Part shown: one piece after another, positions 19,349-30,349 of the stretch | Layout of the letters: each line of letters opens with the position of its first letter | Numbering within the stretch: the first letter of the stretch is position 1 | Assembly (NCBI GenBank): GCA_019116745.1 | Contig: DXBC01000166.1 | Span: 1-55,458 of the forward strand | DNA: 55,458 bases | Reading direction: 5' to 3' | Source: Candidatus Lachnoclostridium stercorigallinarum | GTDB taxonomy: Bacteria > Bacillota > Clostridia > Lachnospirales > Lachnospiraceae | Notes under the pieces: model-generated | The model's input: the letters and a program-made list of their open reading frames with translations, nothing else | Told to the model about the DNA's origin: nothing | Database searches by the model: none | Program-made: the position numbers and the translations under genes

Positions 19349-21004
19349 ATGATGGATGTGACAAAGTATCAGATTGGCTATTACAATCCGCCGAAGACAG
19401 AGTACCGCTGGGTGAAGAAAGATCACATTGAGAAGGCTCCGGCCTGGTGCAGTGTGGATCTGCGGGACGGCAATCAGAGTCTGGTAGTGCCTATGAATCT
19501 GGAAGAAAAACTGGAATTTTTCCGAATGCTGGTAAAAATTGGCTTTAAGGAGATCGAGGTAGGATTCCCGGCCGCCAGTGAGACGGAGTATGAGTTTCTC
19601 AGAACCCTGATTGAGAAAGACATGATTCCTGAGGATGTGACCGTACAGGTGCTGACACAGTGCAGGGATCACATCATCCGGAAAACCTTTGAGGCAGTCC
19701 AGGGGGCTCCCAGCGCAGTCATTCATTTCTACAACTCCACCAGCGTGGCTCAGAGAGAGCAGGTATTTAAAAAGAGCCGGGATGAGATCAAAAAGATTGC
19801 CACGGACGGCGCAAAGCTGGTAAAACAGCTGGCTGCCGAGTATCCCGGCAACTTCCGGTTTGAATACAGTCCGGAGAGCTTTACGGGAACAGAACCGGAA
19901 TACGCCCTTGAGGTATGCAACGAGGTGATCGAGATTATGGAGCCCACACCGGAGAAGCCCATGATCATCAACCTGCCGGTGACGGTCTCCATGAGCATGA
20001 GCCATATCTACGCCAACCAGATCGAGTATATGAGCGATAATCTGAAGCATCGAGACAGCGTGATTTTAAGCGTTCATCCCCACAACGACAGGGGCTGCGG
20101 CGTGGCAGATACGGAGCTGGCGGTGCTGGCCGGAGCGGACCGGGTGGAAGGAACCCTGTTTGGAAACGGGGAGCGGACCGGAAATGTGGACCTGATCACT
20201 CTGGCGTTAAATCTTTATACCCACGGCGTGGATCCTCACCTGGATTTCAGCGATATGCCGTCCATTGTGGAGACTTACGAGCGGGTGACCCGGATGCACG
20301 TATATGAGAGAACGCCCTACGCGGGAGCGCTGGTATATGCGGCCTTCAGCGGAAGCCATCAGGATGCCATCGCAAAGGGTATGACCTGGAGAAAGGAGCA
20401 CAACCTCCACCAGTGGAATGTGCCCTACATCCCCATCGATCCCGCCGATATCGGCCGCACCTACGACGGCGATGTGATCCGCATCAACAGCCAGAGCGGC
20501 AAAGGCGGCATCGGCTTCCTTCTGGAGCAGAAGTACGGCTTTGTTCTTCCGCCGAAGATGCGGGAACACTTCGGATATGCGGTCAAATCCGTTTCCGACC
20601 ATGCCCACAAGGAGCTGCAGCCGGAGGAGGTGCTGGAGGTGTTCCGCACCACTTATCTCAACAGGAGAGAGCCGGTGGATGTGACCAACCTTCATTTTGT
20701 GCAGAACGGTGCGATTACCGCCACCGTGACAGTCCGGACGGAGGACGGATCCCAGATGGAGGTGACTGCCAAAGGAAACGGCCGTCTGGATGCGGTGTGC
20801 AACGCGGTAAAGATCGCCACAGGATGGGATTTCACCATTATGACATACTCCGAGCACAGCATGGAGCACGGCTCTACCAGTGAGGCCGCCTCATACGTGG
20901 GCCTTCAGTGGGGAGACGGTTCCGTCACCTGGGGAGCGGGAACAGATACGGATATTATCCGCGCCGGTATCAAGGCCATGATCAGCGCGGTAAACAATAA
21001 ATGA
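19349..21004 (+). CDS. leuA: 2-isopropylmalate synthase
   Basis: gtaaggagga SD, ATG 19349; [64 protein letters not shown]. Confidence 0.94.
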   Translation: MMDVTKYQIGYYNPPKTEYRWVKKDHIEKAPAWCSVDLRDGNQSLVVPMNLEEKLEFFRMLVKIGFKEIEVGFPAASETEYEFLRTLIEKDMIPEDVTVQVLTQCRDHIIRKTFEAVQGAPSAVIHFYNSTSVAQREQVFKKSRDEIKKIATDGAKLVKQLAAEYPGNFRFEYSPESFTGTEPEYALEVCNEVIEIMEPTPEKPMIINLPVTVSMSMSHIYANQIEYMSDNLKHRDSVILSVHPHNDRGCGVADTELAVLAGADRVEGTLFGNGERTGNVDLITLALNLYTHGVDPHLDFSDMPSIVETYERVTRMHVYERTPYAGALVYAAFSGSHQDAIAKGMTWRKEHNLHQWNVPYIPIDPADIGRTYDGDVIRINSQSGKGGIGFLLEQKYGFVLPPKMREHFGYAVKSVSDHAHKELQPEEVLEVFRTTYLNRREPVDVTNLHFVQNGAITATVTVRTEDGSQMEVTAKGNGRLDAVCNAVKIATGWDFTIMTYSEHSMEHGSTSEAASYVGLQWGDGSVTWGAGTDTDIIRAGIKAMISAVNNK

Positions 21005-21029
21005 AAGGACAGAGGGGACAGAGAGCATT

Positions 21030-22289
21030 ATGGGAATGACAATGACGCAGAAAATTCTGGCAGCCCATGCAGGGCTTGAATATGTGGAGGCAGGACAGTT
21101 AATCAACGCCCGCCTGGACGAGGTGCTGGGAAATGATATCACCACGCCGGTAGCTATCAACGAGTTTAAGAAAGCAGGGTTTGACAGGGTATTTGACAAT
21201 ACCCGCATCAACATTGTGCTGGATCACTTTGTACCAAACAAGGACATCAAGGCGGCGGAACAGTCCAAACAGTGCCGGGAGTTTGCGAACCAGTACGGAA
21301 TCGTCAATTTCTTTGACGTGGGAGAGATGGGAGTAGAGCACGCCCTCCTTCCGGAGAAAGGAATTGTCACCGCGGGCGACTGCATTATCGGAGCAGACAG
21401 CCACACCTGTACCTACGGGGCCCTGGGAGCCTTCTCCACAGGGGTGGGGAGCACGGATATGGCGGCAGGCATGGCCACCGGCCAGTGCTGGTTTAAGGTG
21501 CCGGCGGCCATCCGCGTGGTGCTGACAGGAAAGCTGCAGCCGGCGGTGAGCGGAAAGGACCTGATTCTTCACCTGATCGGAAAGATCGGCGTGGACGGCG
21601 CTCTCTATAAGAGCCTGGAATTTACCGGGCCGGGAGTGGCCTCCCTGTCCATGGACGACCGGTTGAGCGTCTGCAATATGGCCATTGAGGCGGGAGCGAA
21701 AAACGGCATTTTCCCGGTGGATGAGACCACCATCGCCTATCTCACCGGACGGAGCCAGAGGCCCTGGACCGTGTACGAGGCGGATGAGGACGCTTCCTAC
21801 GAGCAGACCATTGAGATCTGTCTGGATGAGCTGGAACCCACCGTTTCCTGGCCCCATCTGCCGGAGAATACAAAGGCGGCTTCCCAGGGCAGGGAAGTGA
21901 AGATCGACCAGGTAGTGATCGGAAGCTGCACCAACGGCCGTCTGGAGGACATGGAAGCGGCCTGGAAGATTTTAAAGGGAAAGCATGTGGCAAAGGGCGT
22001 GCGGGTAATCATTATCCCTGCTACCATGGCCGTTTACCGGGAGTGCCTGGTGAGGGGCTGGACCACTGATTTTGTGGACGCCGGCTGCGTGGTTTCCACT
22101 CCTACCTGCGGTCCGTGCCTGGGCGGCTATATGGGAATTCTGGCGGAGGGAGAGCGGTGCGTCTCCACCACCAACCGGAACTTTGTAGGCCGTATGGGCC
22201 ATGTAAAGAGCGAGGTTTATCTGGCCAGCCCGGCTACGGCGGCAGCCAGCGCCATCACCGGCTATATCACCGACCCGCGGACCATCTGA
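21030..22289 (+). CDS. leuC: 3-isopropylmalate dehydratase large subunit
   Basis: aconitase-family motifs [55 protein letters not shown]. Confidence 0.95.
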   Translation: MGMTMTQKILAAHAGLEYVEAGQLINARLDEVLGNDITTPVAINEFKKAGFDRVFDNTRINIVLDHFVPNKDIKAAEQSKQCREFANQYGIVNFFDVGEMGVEHALLPEKGIVTAGDCIIGADSHTCTYGALGAFSTGVGSTDMAAGMATGQCWFKVPAAIRVVLTGKLQPAVSGKDLILHLIGKIGVDGALYKSLEFTGPGVASLSMDDRLSVCNMAIEAGAKNGIFPVDETTIAYLTGRSQRPWTVYEADEDASYEQTIEICLDELEPTVSWPHLPENTKAASQGREVKIDQVVIGSCTNGRLEDMEAAWKILKGKHVAKGVRVIIIPATMAVYRECLVRGWTTDFVDAGCVVSTPTCGPCLGGYMGILAEGERCVSTTNRNFVGRMGHVKSEVYLASPATAAASAITGYITDPRTI

Positions 22290-22377
22290 CCGTGGAATGG
22301 CCGGGGCGGGAAGACGTAAGGCGGCCCCATTCCCGGCGCAGAGAAATCAATTACAGAGAAAGGCAGGAAAATCTTTT

Positions 22378-22860
22378 ATGGAAGCAACAGGATTTGTACA
22401 TAAATACCCGGACAACGTGGATACGGATGTAATCATTCCGGCCCGCTATTTAAACACTCCCGATGCAAAAGAGCTGGCGGCTCACTGCATGGAAGATATT
22501 GATCCGGAGTTTATCCACAGGGTGAAGCAGGGAGATATTATTGTCGGCGGCGCCAACTTCGGCTGCGGCTCCAGCAGGGAGCACGCTCCCCTGGCCATCA
22601 AGACGGCGGGAGTGTCCTGCGTGATTGCGGCTACCTTTGCCAGGATATTCTACCGGAATGCCATCAACATCGGCCTTCCCATTCTGGAGTGTCCGGCGGC
22701 CAGCGCCGCCATCCAGGCGGGAGACCGGGTGAAGGTGGATTTTGACACCGGCGTGATCACCGATGAGACCACGGGAGAGACCTTTAAGGCCCAGCCGTTT
22801 CCGCCCTTTATTCAGAATATCATTGCCGCGGGCGGCCTGATGAAGAGTATTGAAAAGTAG
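22378..22860 (+). CDS. leuD: 3-isopropylmalate dehydratase small subunit
   Basis: [33 protein letters not shown]. Confidence 0.95.
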   Translation: MEATGFVHKYPDNVDTDVIIPARYLNTPDAKELAAHCMEDIDPEFIHRVKQGDIIVGGANFGCGSSREHAPLAIKTAGVSCVIAATFARIFYRNAINIGLPILECPAASAAIQAGDRVKVDFDTGVITDETTGETFKAQPFPPFIQNIIAAGGLMKSIEK

Positions 22861-22875
22861 GGAGGAGACGACACA

Positions 22876-23946
22876 GTGGAAAAGCAGATTGCAGTGATCA
22901 GGGGAGACGGAATCGGCCCGGAGATTGTGGAGCAGGCGCTGCGGGTGCTGGACGCCGTGGCGGAAAAATTCGGCCACACATTCCGGTATGTGGATGCGGA
23001 TATGGGCGGGATCGCCATTGACCGCTGGGGAGAAGCTCTCCCGGCGGCGGAACTGGAAAAATGCCTGGCTTCCGACAGCGTGCTTCTGGGCGCCGTGGGC
23101 GGCCCCAAATGGGACGGGATGCCGGGGAACAAGCGGCCGGAGAAAGGGCTTCTGGCTCTCCGGTCAGCCATGGGGCTTTATTCCAACAACCGCCCCGCAA
23201 AGCTCTGGCCTCAGCTGGCGGCAGCCAGCCCTTTAAAGCCGGAGATTGTGGAAAAGGGGATTGATTTTATCGTAGTGCGGGAGCTGATCGGCGGCGTGTA
23301 TTTCGGAGAGCACCGGACGGAAGAGGCGGACGGAGAGCTGAAGGCCACCGATGTGATGAGCTATTCGGAGCATGAGATTGAGCGGATCGGGCGGATCGCC
23401 TTTGAGACGGCGGGAAAGCGGAGGAAAAAGGTGACCAGCATTGACAAGGCCAATGTGCTGGACACCAGCCGGCTCTGGAGAAGAGTGATGCACCGGCTGG
23501 CTTCAGAGTATCCGGATATTGAGTATTCCGATATGCTGGTGGACAACGCGGCTATGCAGATTGCAAAAGATCCCAGTCAGTTTGATGTGATTGTGACGGA
23601 GAACATGTTCGGGGATATTCTCTCCGACGAGGCCAGCATGATTACCGGCTCCATCGGCATGATTCCATCCTCCAGCCTGGGAGAGGACAGCCGGGGGCTT
23701 TACGAGCCCATTCACGGTTCCGCACCGGATATTGCCGGCCAGGACAGGGCCAATCCCATCGGCACTATTCTGTCTGCGGCCATGATGTTAAAGTACAGCT
23801 TTGACATGGACGAGGAGGCAGAGGCCATTGAAAAAGCGGTGAATCAGGTTCTGGACGAGGGACTGCGCACCGGCGATATGATGGCAGAGGGCAGCACTCC
23901 CGTCAGCTGCTCAGGGATGGGGGACGCCGTCCTGAAGTATATCTAG
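22876..23946 (+). CDS. leuB: 3-isopropylmalate dehydrogenase
   Basis: GTG start; IAVIRGDGIGPEIVEQALRVLDAV; GLYEPIHGSAPDIAGQDRANPIGTILSAAMML. Confidence 0.95.
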   Translation: MEKQIAVIRGDGIGPEIVEQALRVLDAVAEKFGHTFRYVDADMGGIAIDRWGEALPAAELEKCLASDSVLLGAVGGPKWDGMPGNKRPEKGLLALRSAMGLYSNNRPAKLWPQLAAASPLKPEIVEKGIDFIVVRELIGGVYFGEHRTEEADGELKATDVMSYSEHEIERIGRIAFETAGKRRKKVTSIDKANVLDTSRLWRRVMHRLASEYPDIEYSDMLVDNAAMQIAKDPSQFDVIVTENMFGDILSDEASMITGSIGMIPSSSLGEDSRGLYEPIHGSAPDIAGQDRANPIGTILSAAMMLKYSFDMDEEAEAIEKAVNQVLDEGLRTGDMMAEGSTPVSCSGMGDAVLKYI

Positions 23947-24062
23947 CTGAAAACTTTTTCAGGTTCACATATTTATGACTCTTTTATCACAATTCGGACA
24001 CAATTCACTGGTACACTAAGGCCATGAAATGAAAAAGAGCTCAGGTGAAAGGAGACATAAAT

Positions 24063-25424
24063 ATGTACGAGGATTTCAACAACTCCAACATTTATGATAA
24101 TAATAACAACAATGAGGAGAATAGCAGCCGGATGATTCCCGGTGAATTCATTCCGGAAGAGCCGAAGCGCCCGAAAAAGAAAAAAGGCGGAGTAAAAAAG
24201 GTGGCTCTTCTCACGGCTGCGGCCCTGCTGTTTGGAACGGTTTCCGGCAGCACCATGGTGGGCATCAACATGGTAGCGAATTATTTTGAGCAGCAGCAGA
24301 ATCCTGCCAGAACGGAACTGACTACCGTTCCCGCGGGAAATTCTGATTCCTCCTCCGGCAGCGAGGGCGCGGCCGACGGTACTCAGGTGTCCGCCACTCT
24401 GGATGTGTCTTCTATAGTAGAGAAGGCCATGCCGTCGGTAGTGGCTATCAACAACCGGATGCTGGTGCAGAGCAACAACTGGTTTTTCGGTACGCAGCAG
24501 TATGAGGCGGACAGCGCCGGTTCCGGCATTATTGTCGGCCAGAACGACACGGAGCTTCTCATTGTCACCAACAACCATGTGGTGGAAAACTCCGAGGATC
24601 TGTCGGTGGTGTTTATTGACAACCAGTCAGTGACAGCTCACATCAAGGGAACGGACGCAACAAATGATCTGGCTGTCATTGCCGTAAACCTGTCTGATAT
24701 TCCGGCGGACACCATGAGCAAAATCTCCATCGCCGTGATGGGGGATTCTGACAGCCTGAAGGTAGGTCAGGGCGTCATCGCCATCGGCAACGCTTTAGGA
24801 TATGGACAGTCTGTAACCGTCGGATATATCAGCGCTCTGAACCGTGAAGTGCATACCAGCGATGACAATATCACCAGAAACCTGCTGCAGACAGATGCGG
24901 CCATCAACCCCGGAAACAGCGGCGGCGCTCTGCTGAATATGAACGGCGAAGTGATCGGCATCAACTCCGCCAAGTATTCAGATACCAGCGTTGAGGGTAT
25001 GGGATATGCCATTCCTATTTCAGCAGTGAAGGACATCATCAATGAGCTGATGAACACCAGGACCAGAACAGAAGTGGACGCAAGCAGACAGGGCTATCTG
25101 GGCATCCAGGCTCTGACCATTGACCAGACTTATGCCAACACCTTCGGAATGCCCCAGGGCGTTTATGTCTACAAGATTACGGAAGGCGGAGCCGCATCCA
25201 AATCAGACCTGCGGGAGAAGGATATTATCACCAAATTTGACGGATCCACGGTGAGAAGCATGGAAGATCTCCAGCAGATGCTCACCTATTATGAAGGCGG
25301 CGAGACGGTGACTCTGACGGTTCAGACTCTGGAAAACGGCCAATACGTGGAGAGAGAAGTGGAAATCACTCTGGATTTCCGGCCTGCAGATGATGCGGTG
25401 AACAGCGGAAATACCCAGAATTGA
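24063..25424 (+). CDS. S1C trypsin-like serine protease with PDZ domain (HtrA/DegP family), membrane anchored
   Basis: aaaggag SD then ATG 24063; TNNHVVENSEDL, TNDLAVIAVNL, TDAAINPGNSGGALLNMNGEVIGINSAKY; PDZ region. Confidence 0.93.
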   Translation: MYEDFNNSNIYDNNNNNEENSSRMIPGEFIPEEPKRPKKKKGGVKKVALLTAAALLFGTVSGSTMVGINMVANYFEQQQNPARTELTTVPAGNSDSSSGSEGAADGTQVSATLDVSSIVEKAMPSVVAINNRMLVQSNNWFFGTQQYEADSAGSGIIVGQNDTELLIVTNNHVVENSEDLSVVFIDNQSVTAHIKGTDATNDLAVIAVNLSDIPADTMSKISIAVMGDSDSLKVGQGVIAIGNALGYGQSVTVGYISALNREVHTSDDNITRNLLQTDAAINPGNSGGALLNMNGEVIGINSAKYSDTSVEGMGYAIPISAVKDIINELMNTRTRTEVDASRQGYLGIQALTIDQTYANTFGMPQGVYVYKITEGGAASKSDLREKDIITKFDGSTVRSMEDLQQMLTYYEGGETVTLTVQTLENGQYVEREVEITLDFRPADDAVNSGNTQN

Positions 25425-25489
25425 CGGAAAGATGTACCGGGAAGCAGATTAGTCTTGCTTCCCGGTTTTTTCGGTGATATAATCGAAGA

Positions 25490-25585
25490 AAAAACGGGGA
25501 GCTTGCAGAAGCAGGCTGAGAGGGGACTGGGACTGTCTCGACCCGACGACCTGATTTGGGTAATGCCAACGTAGGGACTGAGACA
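25490..25585 (+). ncRNA. TPP riboswitch (THI element)
   Basis: aacggggagcttgcagaagcaggctgagagggga...cgacccgacgacctgatttgggtaatgccaacgtagggac matches the conserved thi-box core; precedes a thi operon. Confidence 0.95.
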
Positions 25586-25599
25586 GAGCAGGGCTCATA

Positions 25600-25629
25600 A
25601 GGGACGTACGTCGGTACGTCTCTTTTTTT
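25600..25629 (+). terminator. riboswitch expression-platform terminator
   Basis: gggacgtacgtcggtacgtctcttttttt. Confidence 0.85.
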
Positions 25630-25679
25630 ACTGTGAAGGCCGGCAGTTTAAGTCCCGTGCCCCGGGGGAGGAATGAAGG

Positions 25680-26207
25680 ATGAAGAGAAGAAAAGACAAT
25701 CAGACAATCAATGTGAGAAAACTGGCGGCGGCAGGGCTGATGGCCGGTGTGGCAGTGGCGTGCTCACCTTTCAGCATCCCCATAGGGGCGTCCAGATGTT
25801 TTCCGGTTCAGCACATGGTGAATGTGCTGGCGGCGGTCTTTCTCGGCCCCTGGTACGGAGTGGGAATGGCCTTTGTCACCAGTCTGATCCGGAATTTCCT
25901 GGGGACGGGAAGCCTTCTGGCGTTTCCAGGCAGTATGTGCGGAGCTCTGCTGTGCGGCCTGGTGTTTGCCGGGACTGGACGGCTGTGGCTTACCTATGCT
26001 GTGGAGATTGTGGGTACGGGGATCGTGGGAGGTCTTGCGGCCTGGCCGGTGGCAGTCTGGTTTATGGGAAATGAGGCGGCGGCCTTTGCCTATGTGATGC
26101 CGTTTCTGGTGTCCACCACGGGGGGAACGGCCATTGCCGCCGCTGTGATTGCGGTGTTAAAGAGAAGCGGCGGATTTTCGGTGATGAAAGAGGCGGTGAG
26201 AGGATGA
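25680..26207 (+). CDS. thiW: ECF transporter S component, ThiW family
   Basis: small hydrophobic membrane protein first in a TPP-riboswitch operon; FSIPIGASRCFPVQHMVNVLAAVFLGPWYGVGMAFVTSLIRNFLGTGS. Confidence 0.88.
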   Translation: MKRRKDNQTINVRKLAAAGLMAGVAVACSPFSIPIGASRCFPVQHMVNVLAAVFLGPWYGVGMAFVTSLIRNFLGTGSLLAFPGSMCGALLCGLVFAGTGRLWLTYAVEIVGTGIVGGLAAWPVAVWFMGNEAAAFAYVMPFLVSTTGGTAIAAAVIAVLKRSGGFSVMKEAVRG

Positions 26208-27049
26208 GGGAAGAAAAAAGGAGAGAAACTTCCGGGGATGGGAGTGCAGGAATATTAAGACTGGTAAGGGAGCTGCACCCCAGAGTCCACTGCATCACCA
26301 ATCTGGCTGCCGGCCCGGATGTGGCCAACATTCTGCTGGCTGCCGGAGCCAGGCCGATTCTGGCCCAGGCAAAAGAGGAGGCCGGAGAGATCGCCGCAGC
26401 CTGCAGTGCCTCCGTGCTGAACTTTGGAACCCCGGACCGGGAAAAACTGGAAGCTGCCACAAATGCCGGTCTGGCCGCCGGGGCCGCCGGCGTTCCCGTG
26501 ACGGCGGATCCGGTGGGAGTGGGAGCCAGCGCCTGGAGAAGAGAACAGGTGCTTCAGGTTCTGGAAAAGATACGGCCGGATGTGATTCACTGCAATTTTT
26601 CCGAGGGCCAGATCCTGCTGGGAGAGGATACGGGATTTCATGGAGTGGACAGCGCCTGCGCCGATCTTGAGGAGCGGATCCGCTGTGCCGGGCAAGCGGC
26701 AGAGCGGTATGGCTGCATCGTGCTGCTCACCGGTAAGGAGGATGTGGTGTCCGACGGAAAACGGACGAGGGTCATCCGGGGAGGAAGCCCAGCTATGGGT
26801 CAGATTACCGGCACGGGCTGTATGCTCTCTGCCATAACCGGAGCATTCTGCGCTGCCGCACGGGCGGATGGAATAGAGGATTTCGCGGCGGTTTCCGCGG
26901 CGGCCTCTTTCTGGAAAGCCTGTGGGAAACAGGCCTGGGAGGAGACGGAAAAAGCGAGGGGAGGATCCGGAACTTTTCACGGGAAACTGTTTGATATGGC
27001 CGGTTTCCTGACAGAATGGAGGGAAGAGATTGAAGATATCACCAGATAA
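26204..27049 (+). CDS. thiM: hydroxyethylthiazole kinase
   Basis: PRVHCITNLAAGPDVANILLAAGARPILAQAKEE; DPVGVGASAWRR; GQITGTGCMLSAITGAF. Confidence 0.94.
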   Translation: MREEKRRETSGDGSAGILRLVRELHPRVHCITNLAAGPDVANILLAAGARPILAQAKEEAGEIAAACSASVLNFGTPDREKLEAATNAGLAAGAAGVPVTADPVGVGASAWRREQVLQVLEKIRPDVIHCNFSEGQILLGEDTGFHGVDSACADLEERIRCAGQAAERYGCIVLLTGKEDVVSDGKRTRVIRGGSPAMGQITGTGCMLSAITGAFCAAARADGIEDFAAVSAAASFWKACGKQAWEETEKARGGSGTFHGKLFDMAGFLTEWREEIEDITR

Positions 27050-27701
27050 ACTGAGACTGTACGGGGTGACAGACCGGACATGGCTGGGAGAAGAGCCGCT
27101 GGAGACGGCGGTGGAGGATGCCCTGCGGGGCGGAGTCACCATTCTGCAGCTTCGTGAGAAGCAGGCGTCCCACGAAGAGATTGTGAAAACGGCGCGGCTC
27201 CTGAAGCCGGTCTGCGGCCGGTACGGAGTGCCCTTAATTATCAACGATGACGTGGAAGCGGTGCTGGAGGCAGACGCGGACGGAGTTCATGTGGGGCAGG
27301 ATGATATGACGGTGGCGGAAGCCAGAAGGATTCTGGGGCCGGAAAAGATCATCGGGGCCAGCGCCCACAACAGGGAGGAGGCTCTGGAAGCCCAGCGGCA
27401 GGGGGCGGACTACCTGGGGAGCGGGGCGGTGTTCGGCTCGGCCACAAAGAAAGACGCCACGGCGCTGTCCAGGGAAGAGCTGAAGCGGGTCTGTGCCGCT
27501 GTTTCCATACCGGTAGCCGCCATCGGCGGAATCACGGAGGAAAACTGCATGGAGTTGGCCGGTACGGGGGTGAGCGGAATCGCCGTGGTCAGCGCCGTGT
27601 TTGCCGCTGCCGACCGGGAGGCAGCCGCTTCCCGGCTGCGGGCCATGGCGGAAGAGATTGCAAAAGAGGAAAACCTGACGGAAAAAGGAGAGAATATATG
27701 A
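27030..27701 (+). CDS. thiE: thiamine phosphate synthase
   Basis: TTG start overlapping thiM end; LYGVTDRTWLG; GVTILQLREKQASHEE; IINDDVEAVLEADADGVHVGQDDM; IGGITEENC. Confidence 0.93.
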   Translation: MKISPDKLRLYGVTDRTWLGEEPLETAVEDALRGGVTILQLREKQASHEEIVKTARLLKPVCGRYGVPLIINDDVEAVLEADADGVHVGQDDMTVAEARRILGPEKIIGASAHNREEALEAQRQGADYLGSGAVFGSATKKDATALSREELKRVCAAVSIPVAAIGGITEENCMELAGTGVSGIAVVSAVFAAADREAAASRLRAMAEEIAKEENLTEKGENI

Positions 27702-28504
27702 AAACAGTACTGACCATAGCGGGAAGCGACTGCAGCGGAGGAGCGGGAATCCAGGCGGATTTAAAGACCATGCTGGCAAACGGGGTCTACGGCATGAGCG
27801 CGGTTACGGCTCTGACAGCCCAGAACACCACAGGGGTGTATGGAATCATGGAGGCGGATCCGGATTTTCTGGCCGCTCAGCTGGACTGTATTTTTACGGA
27901 TATCCGTCCGGATGCGGTGAAGACGGGAATGGTGAGCAGCAGTGAGCTGATCCGGGTAATCGGCAGTAAATTAAAGGAATACGGGGCGCAGCACATTGTG
28001 ACGGATCCGGTCATGGTGTCCACCAGCGGTTCCAGACTGCTGAAAGAGGATGCGGTGGAGGCGCTGAAAACTGTGCTGCTGCCCATGGCCCAGGTGATTA
28101 CCCCCAATATTCCGGAGGCGGAGGTGCTGGCGGAGATGAAGATTCAGTCGGCCGGCGATATGGAACGGGCAGCGGAAAAGATCTGCAGGGAGTACGGCTG
28201 CGCCGTGCTGTGCAAGGGCGGACACAGCTTAAATGACGCCAATGACCTGCTGTATGACGGAAAGGAATACACCTGGTTTCAGGGACGGCGGATTTCTACC
28301 TCCAACACCCACGGAACCGGCTGCACCCTGTCCAGCGCCATCGCCTCCAACCTGGCAAAGGGCATGAACTTAAAGGAAGCGGTGCGCCGGGCGAAAAATT
28401 ATATTTCCGGAGCCCTGGCTGCCGGACTGGATCTGGGAAAGGGATCCGGCCCCATGGACCATGGCTTTGCCGTAAAAGGAGAATACGAAGAAGAAATCCG
28501 GTGA
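27698..28504 (+). CDS. thiD: hydroxymethylpyrimidine/phosphomethylpyrimidine kinase
   Basis: VLTIAGSDCSGGAGIQADLKTMLANGVYGMSAVTALTAQNT; HGTGCTLSSAIASNLAKG. Confidence 0.94.
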   Translation: MKTVLTIAGSDCSGGAGIQADLKTMLANGVYGMSAVTALTAQNTTGVYGIMEADPDFLAAQLDCIFTDIRPDAVKTGMVSSSELIRVIGSKLKEYGAQHIVTDPVMVSTSGSRLLKEDAVEALKTVLLPMAQVITPNIPEAEVLAEMKIQSAGDMERAAEKICREYGCAVLCKGGHSLNDANDLLYDGKEYTWFQGRRISTSNTHGTGCTLSSAIASNLAKGMNLKEAVRRAKNYISGALAAGLDLGKGSGPMDHGFAVKGEYEEEIR

Positions 28505-28552
28505 CGGCCCGGAAAAACTGTGCTATACTGAGAGGGCAGATGGAGGGATGAC

Positions 28553-29167
28553 ATGATCAGAAATGTAGTATTTGATATGGGAAACGTGCTGGTAGCTTAC
28601 GATGAGAACCGCACCTGCCGCCAGTTTATGGAAGAGGGGACAGAGGAGTACGACCGGGTGAAAGCCGCCGTGTTCGGCTCCCAGGAGTGGGTGCTTCTGG
28701 ACATGGGAGTGATTACCGAGGAAGAAGGACTGAGGAGAATGCAGAACCGTCTGACCAGGGAGAGAGAGAAGGAGCTGGCAAAACAGTGTTTCCTCCACTG
28801 GCATGAGTTCTGTATGTGGACCGTGGAAGGAACGGATCAGCTGATCCGGGAGCTGAAGGAAAAGGGATACGGCATCTATCTCTGCTCCAACGCGTCCGTA
28901 AGGCTGCTCATCTGCTATCGGAAATTCATCCCCGCCGTGGACTGCTTTGACGGAATTCTGTTTTCGGCGGAAGAAAAGCTGTTAAAGCCCCAGAAGGAGA
29001 TTTATCAGCGGCTGTTTGAGCGATTTAATTTAAAGCCGGAGGAGTGCTTCTTTGTGGATGATCTTCAGCTGAATATTGACGGGGCTGCCGCCTGCGGAAT
29101 GAAAGGCTGCTGCCACAAAAAGACAGATGTGCAGACTCTGCGAGAGGAGCTGGCGTTTCTTCTGTAG
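28553..29167 (+). CDS. HAD-family hydrolase
   Basis: VVFDMGNVLVAYD; YLCSNAS; LLKPQKEIYQRLFERFNLKPEECFFVDDLQLNIDGAAACGM. Confidence 0.9.
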   Translation: MIRNVVFDMGNVLVAYDENRTCRQFMEEGTEEYDRVKAAVFGSQEWVLLDMGVITEEEGLRRMQNRLTREREKELAKQCFLHWHEFCMWTVEGTDQLIRELKEKGYGIYLCSNASVRLLICYRKFIPAVDCFDGILFSAEEKLLKPQKEIYQRLFERFNLKPEECFFVDDLQLNIDGAAACGMKGCCHKKTDVQTLREELAFLL

Positions 29168-29177
29168 AACGTGAAAA

Positions 29178-29228
29178 CAGGGTGTCCCAAAAGCTATAAA
29201 GCGGCTTTTTGGGACACCCTGTTTTTAT
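29178..29228 (+). terminator. intrinsic terminator
   Basis: acagggtgtcccaaaagc...gctttttgggacaccctgttttt long perfect-arm hairpin. Confidence 0.88.
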
Positions 29229-29269
29229 TGCTTTTTTTGGTCAGTTGTTTTGCCGGACAACTGCTTTCC

Positions 29270-30130
29270 TTACGCCTCCCAGCGGCCGGCGGCTCCGCAG
29301 GGAAGCACCAGGCCGCTTTCTGTCACGGGAAGGCCGATTTCCTCGGAGCGGACAATTCCGCCCTTTGAGGGCACGATTTCCGTGCCGATCAGATAGGAGA
29401 GCACGGCGGGGGCCAGGCCGGTGGTGTAGGAGTTGATGAGGAAAAACAGGGGCTCATCGGAGAGCAGGGAGGCGCACAGCTTCACCAGAGGATGGATGGC
29501 GTCCTCAATCTTCCAGATTTCCCCTTTCGGGCCTCTTCCGTAGGAGGGCGGATCCATGATAATGGCGTCGTAGTGATTTCCGCGGCGAATCTCCCTCTCC
29601 ACAAACTTGACGCAGTCGTCCACGATCCAGCGGATGGGGGCGGATTCCAGACCGGAGGAGCGGGCATTTTCCCTGGCCCAGGATACCATGCCCTTGGAGG
29701 CGTCCACGTGGGTGACGGCCGCCCCTGCCTGAGCGGCCGCCAGGGTGGCTCCGCCGGTATAGGCAAAAAGATTCAGTACTTTGACCGGTCTGCCGGCTTC
29801 GCGGATTTTAGCGCCGAACCAGTCCCAGTTGGCAGCCTGCTCCGGAAACAGACCGGTATGCTTGAAGCTGAAAGGCTTCAGGTTGAAAGTGAGGCCTTTG
29901 TAGCCGATGGTCCACTGTTCCGGCAGCCGGAAAAATTCCCATTCACCGCCGCCTTTGGCGCTGCGGTGATAATGGCCGTTCATCTGCGTCCATCCCCGGT
30001 GGCGTCTGGGAGTGTCCCAGATTACCTGGGGATCCGGCCGCACCAGCAGGTATTTTCCCCAGCGCTCCAGCTTTTCACCCCTGGAGCAGTCGATGACTTC
30101 GTAATCCTTCCAACTGTCTGCTATCCACAT
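29270..30130 (-). CDS. class I SAM-dependent methyltransferase, RlmI/RlmK-like
   Basis: VKVLNLFAYTGGATLAAAQAGAAVTHVDASKGMVSWARENA; AIIMDPPSYGRGPKGEIWKIED. Confidence 0.88.
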   Translation of the reverse strand: MWIADSWKDYEVIDCSRGEKLERWGKYLLVRPDPQVIWDTPRRHRGWTQMNGHYHRSAKGGGEWEFFRLPEQWTIGYKGLTFNLKPFSFKHTGLFPEQAANWDWFGAKIREAGRPVKVLNLFAYTGGATLAAAQAGAAVTHVDASKGMVSWARENARSSGLESAPIRWIVDDCVKFVEREIRRGNHYDAIIMDPPSYGRGPKGEIWKIEDAIHPLVKLCASLLSDEPLFFLINSYTTGLAPAVLSYLIGTEIVPSKGGIVRSEEIGLPVTESGLVLPCGAAGRWEA

Positions 30131-30349
30131 AATAATCCTCTTTCTGAATTTTTCTTCTATGATAAGTACAAGTAGTATATCGAAAAAAACAGAAATTGTA
30201 AAGAAATCGAAAGATATTTCCCGGCTGGGATGGTTGAATATTTTTCCATTAATTGTTAGAATGTAAGATAGCGAATGTGTATCCTGCGGGATATCTGACG
30301 AGAGAATCGGAGGAGAATACCCTCATCGCATAAATGGAGGAAATACAGT

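Noticed and set aside
30240-30345. Leader of the second cell-wall-binding protein considered as a riboswitch
   Set aside because: No match by eye to a known riboswitch core; no clear terminator or sequestered SD
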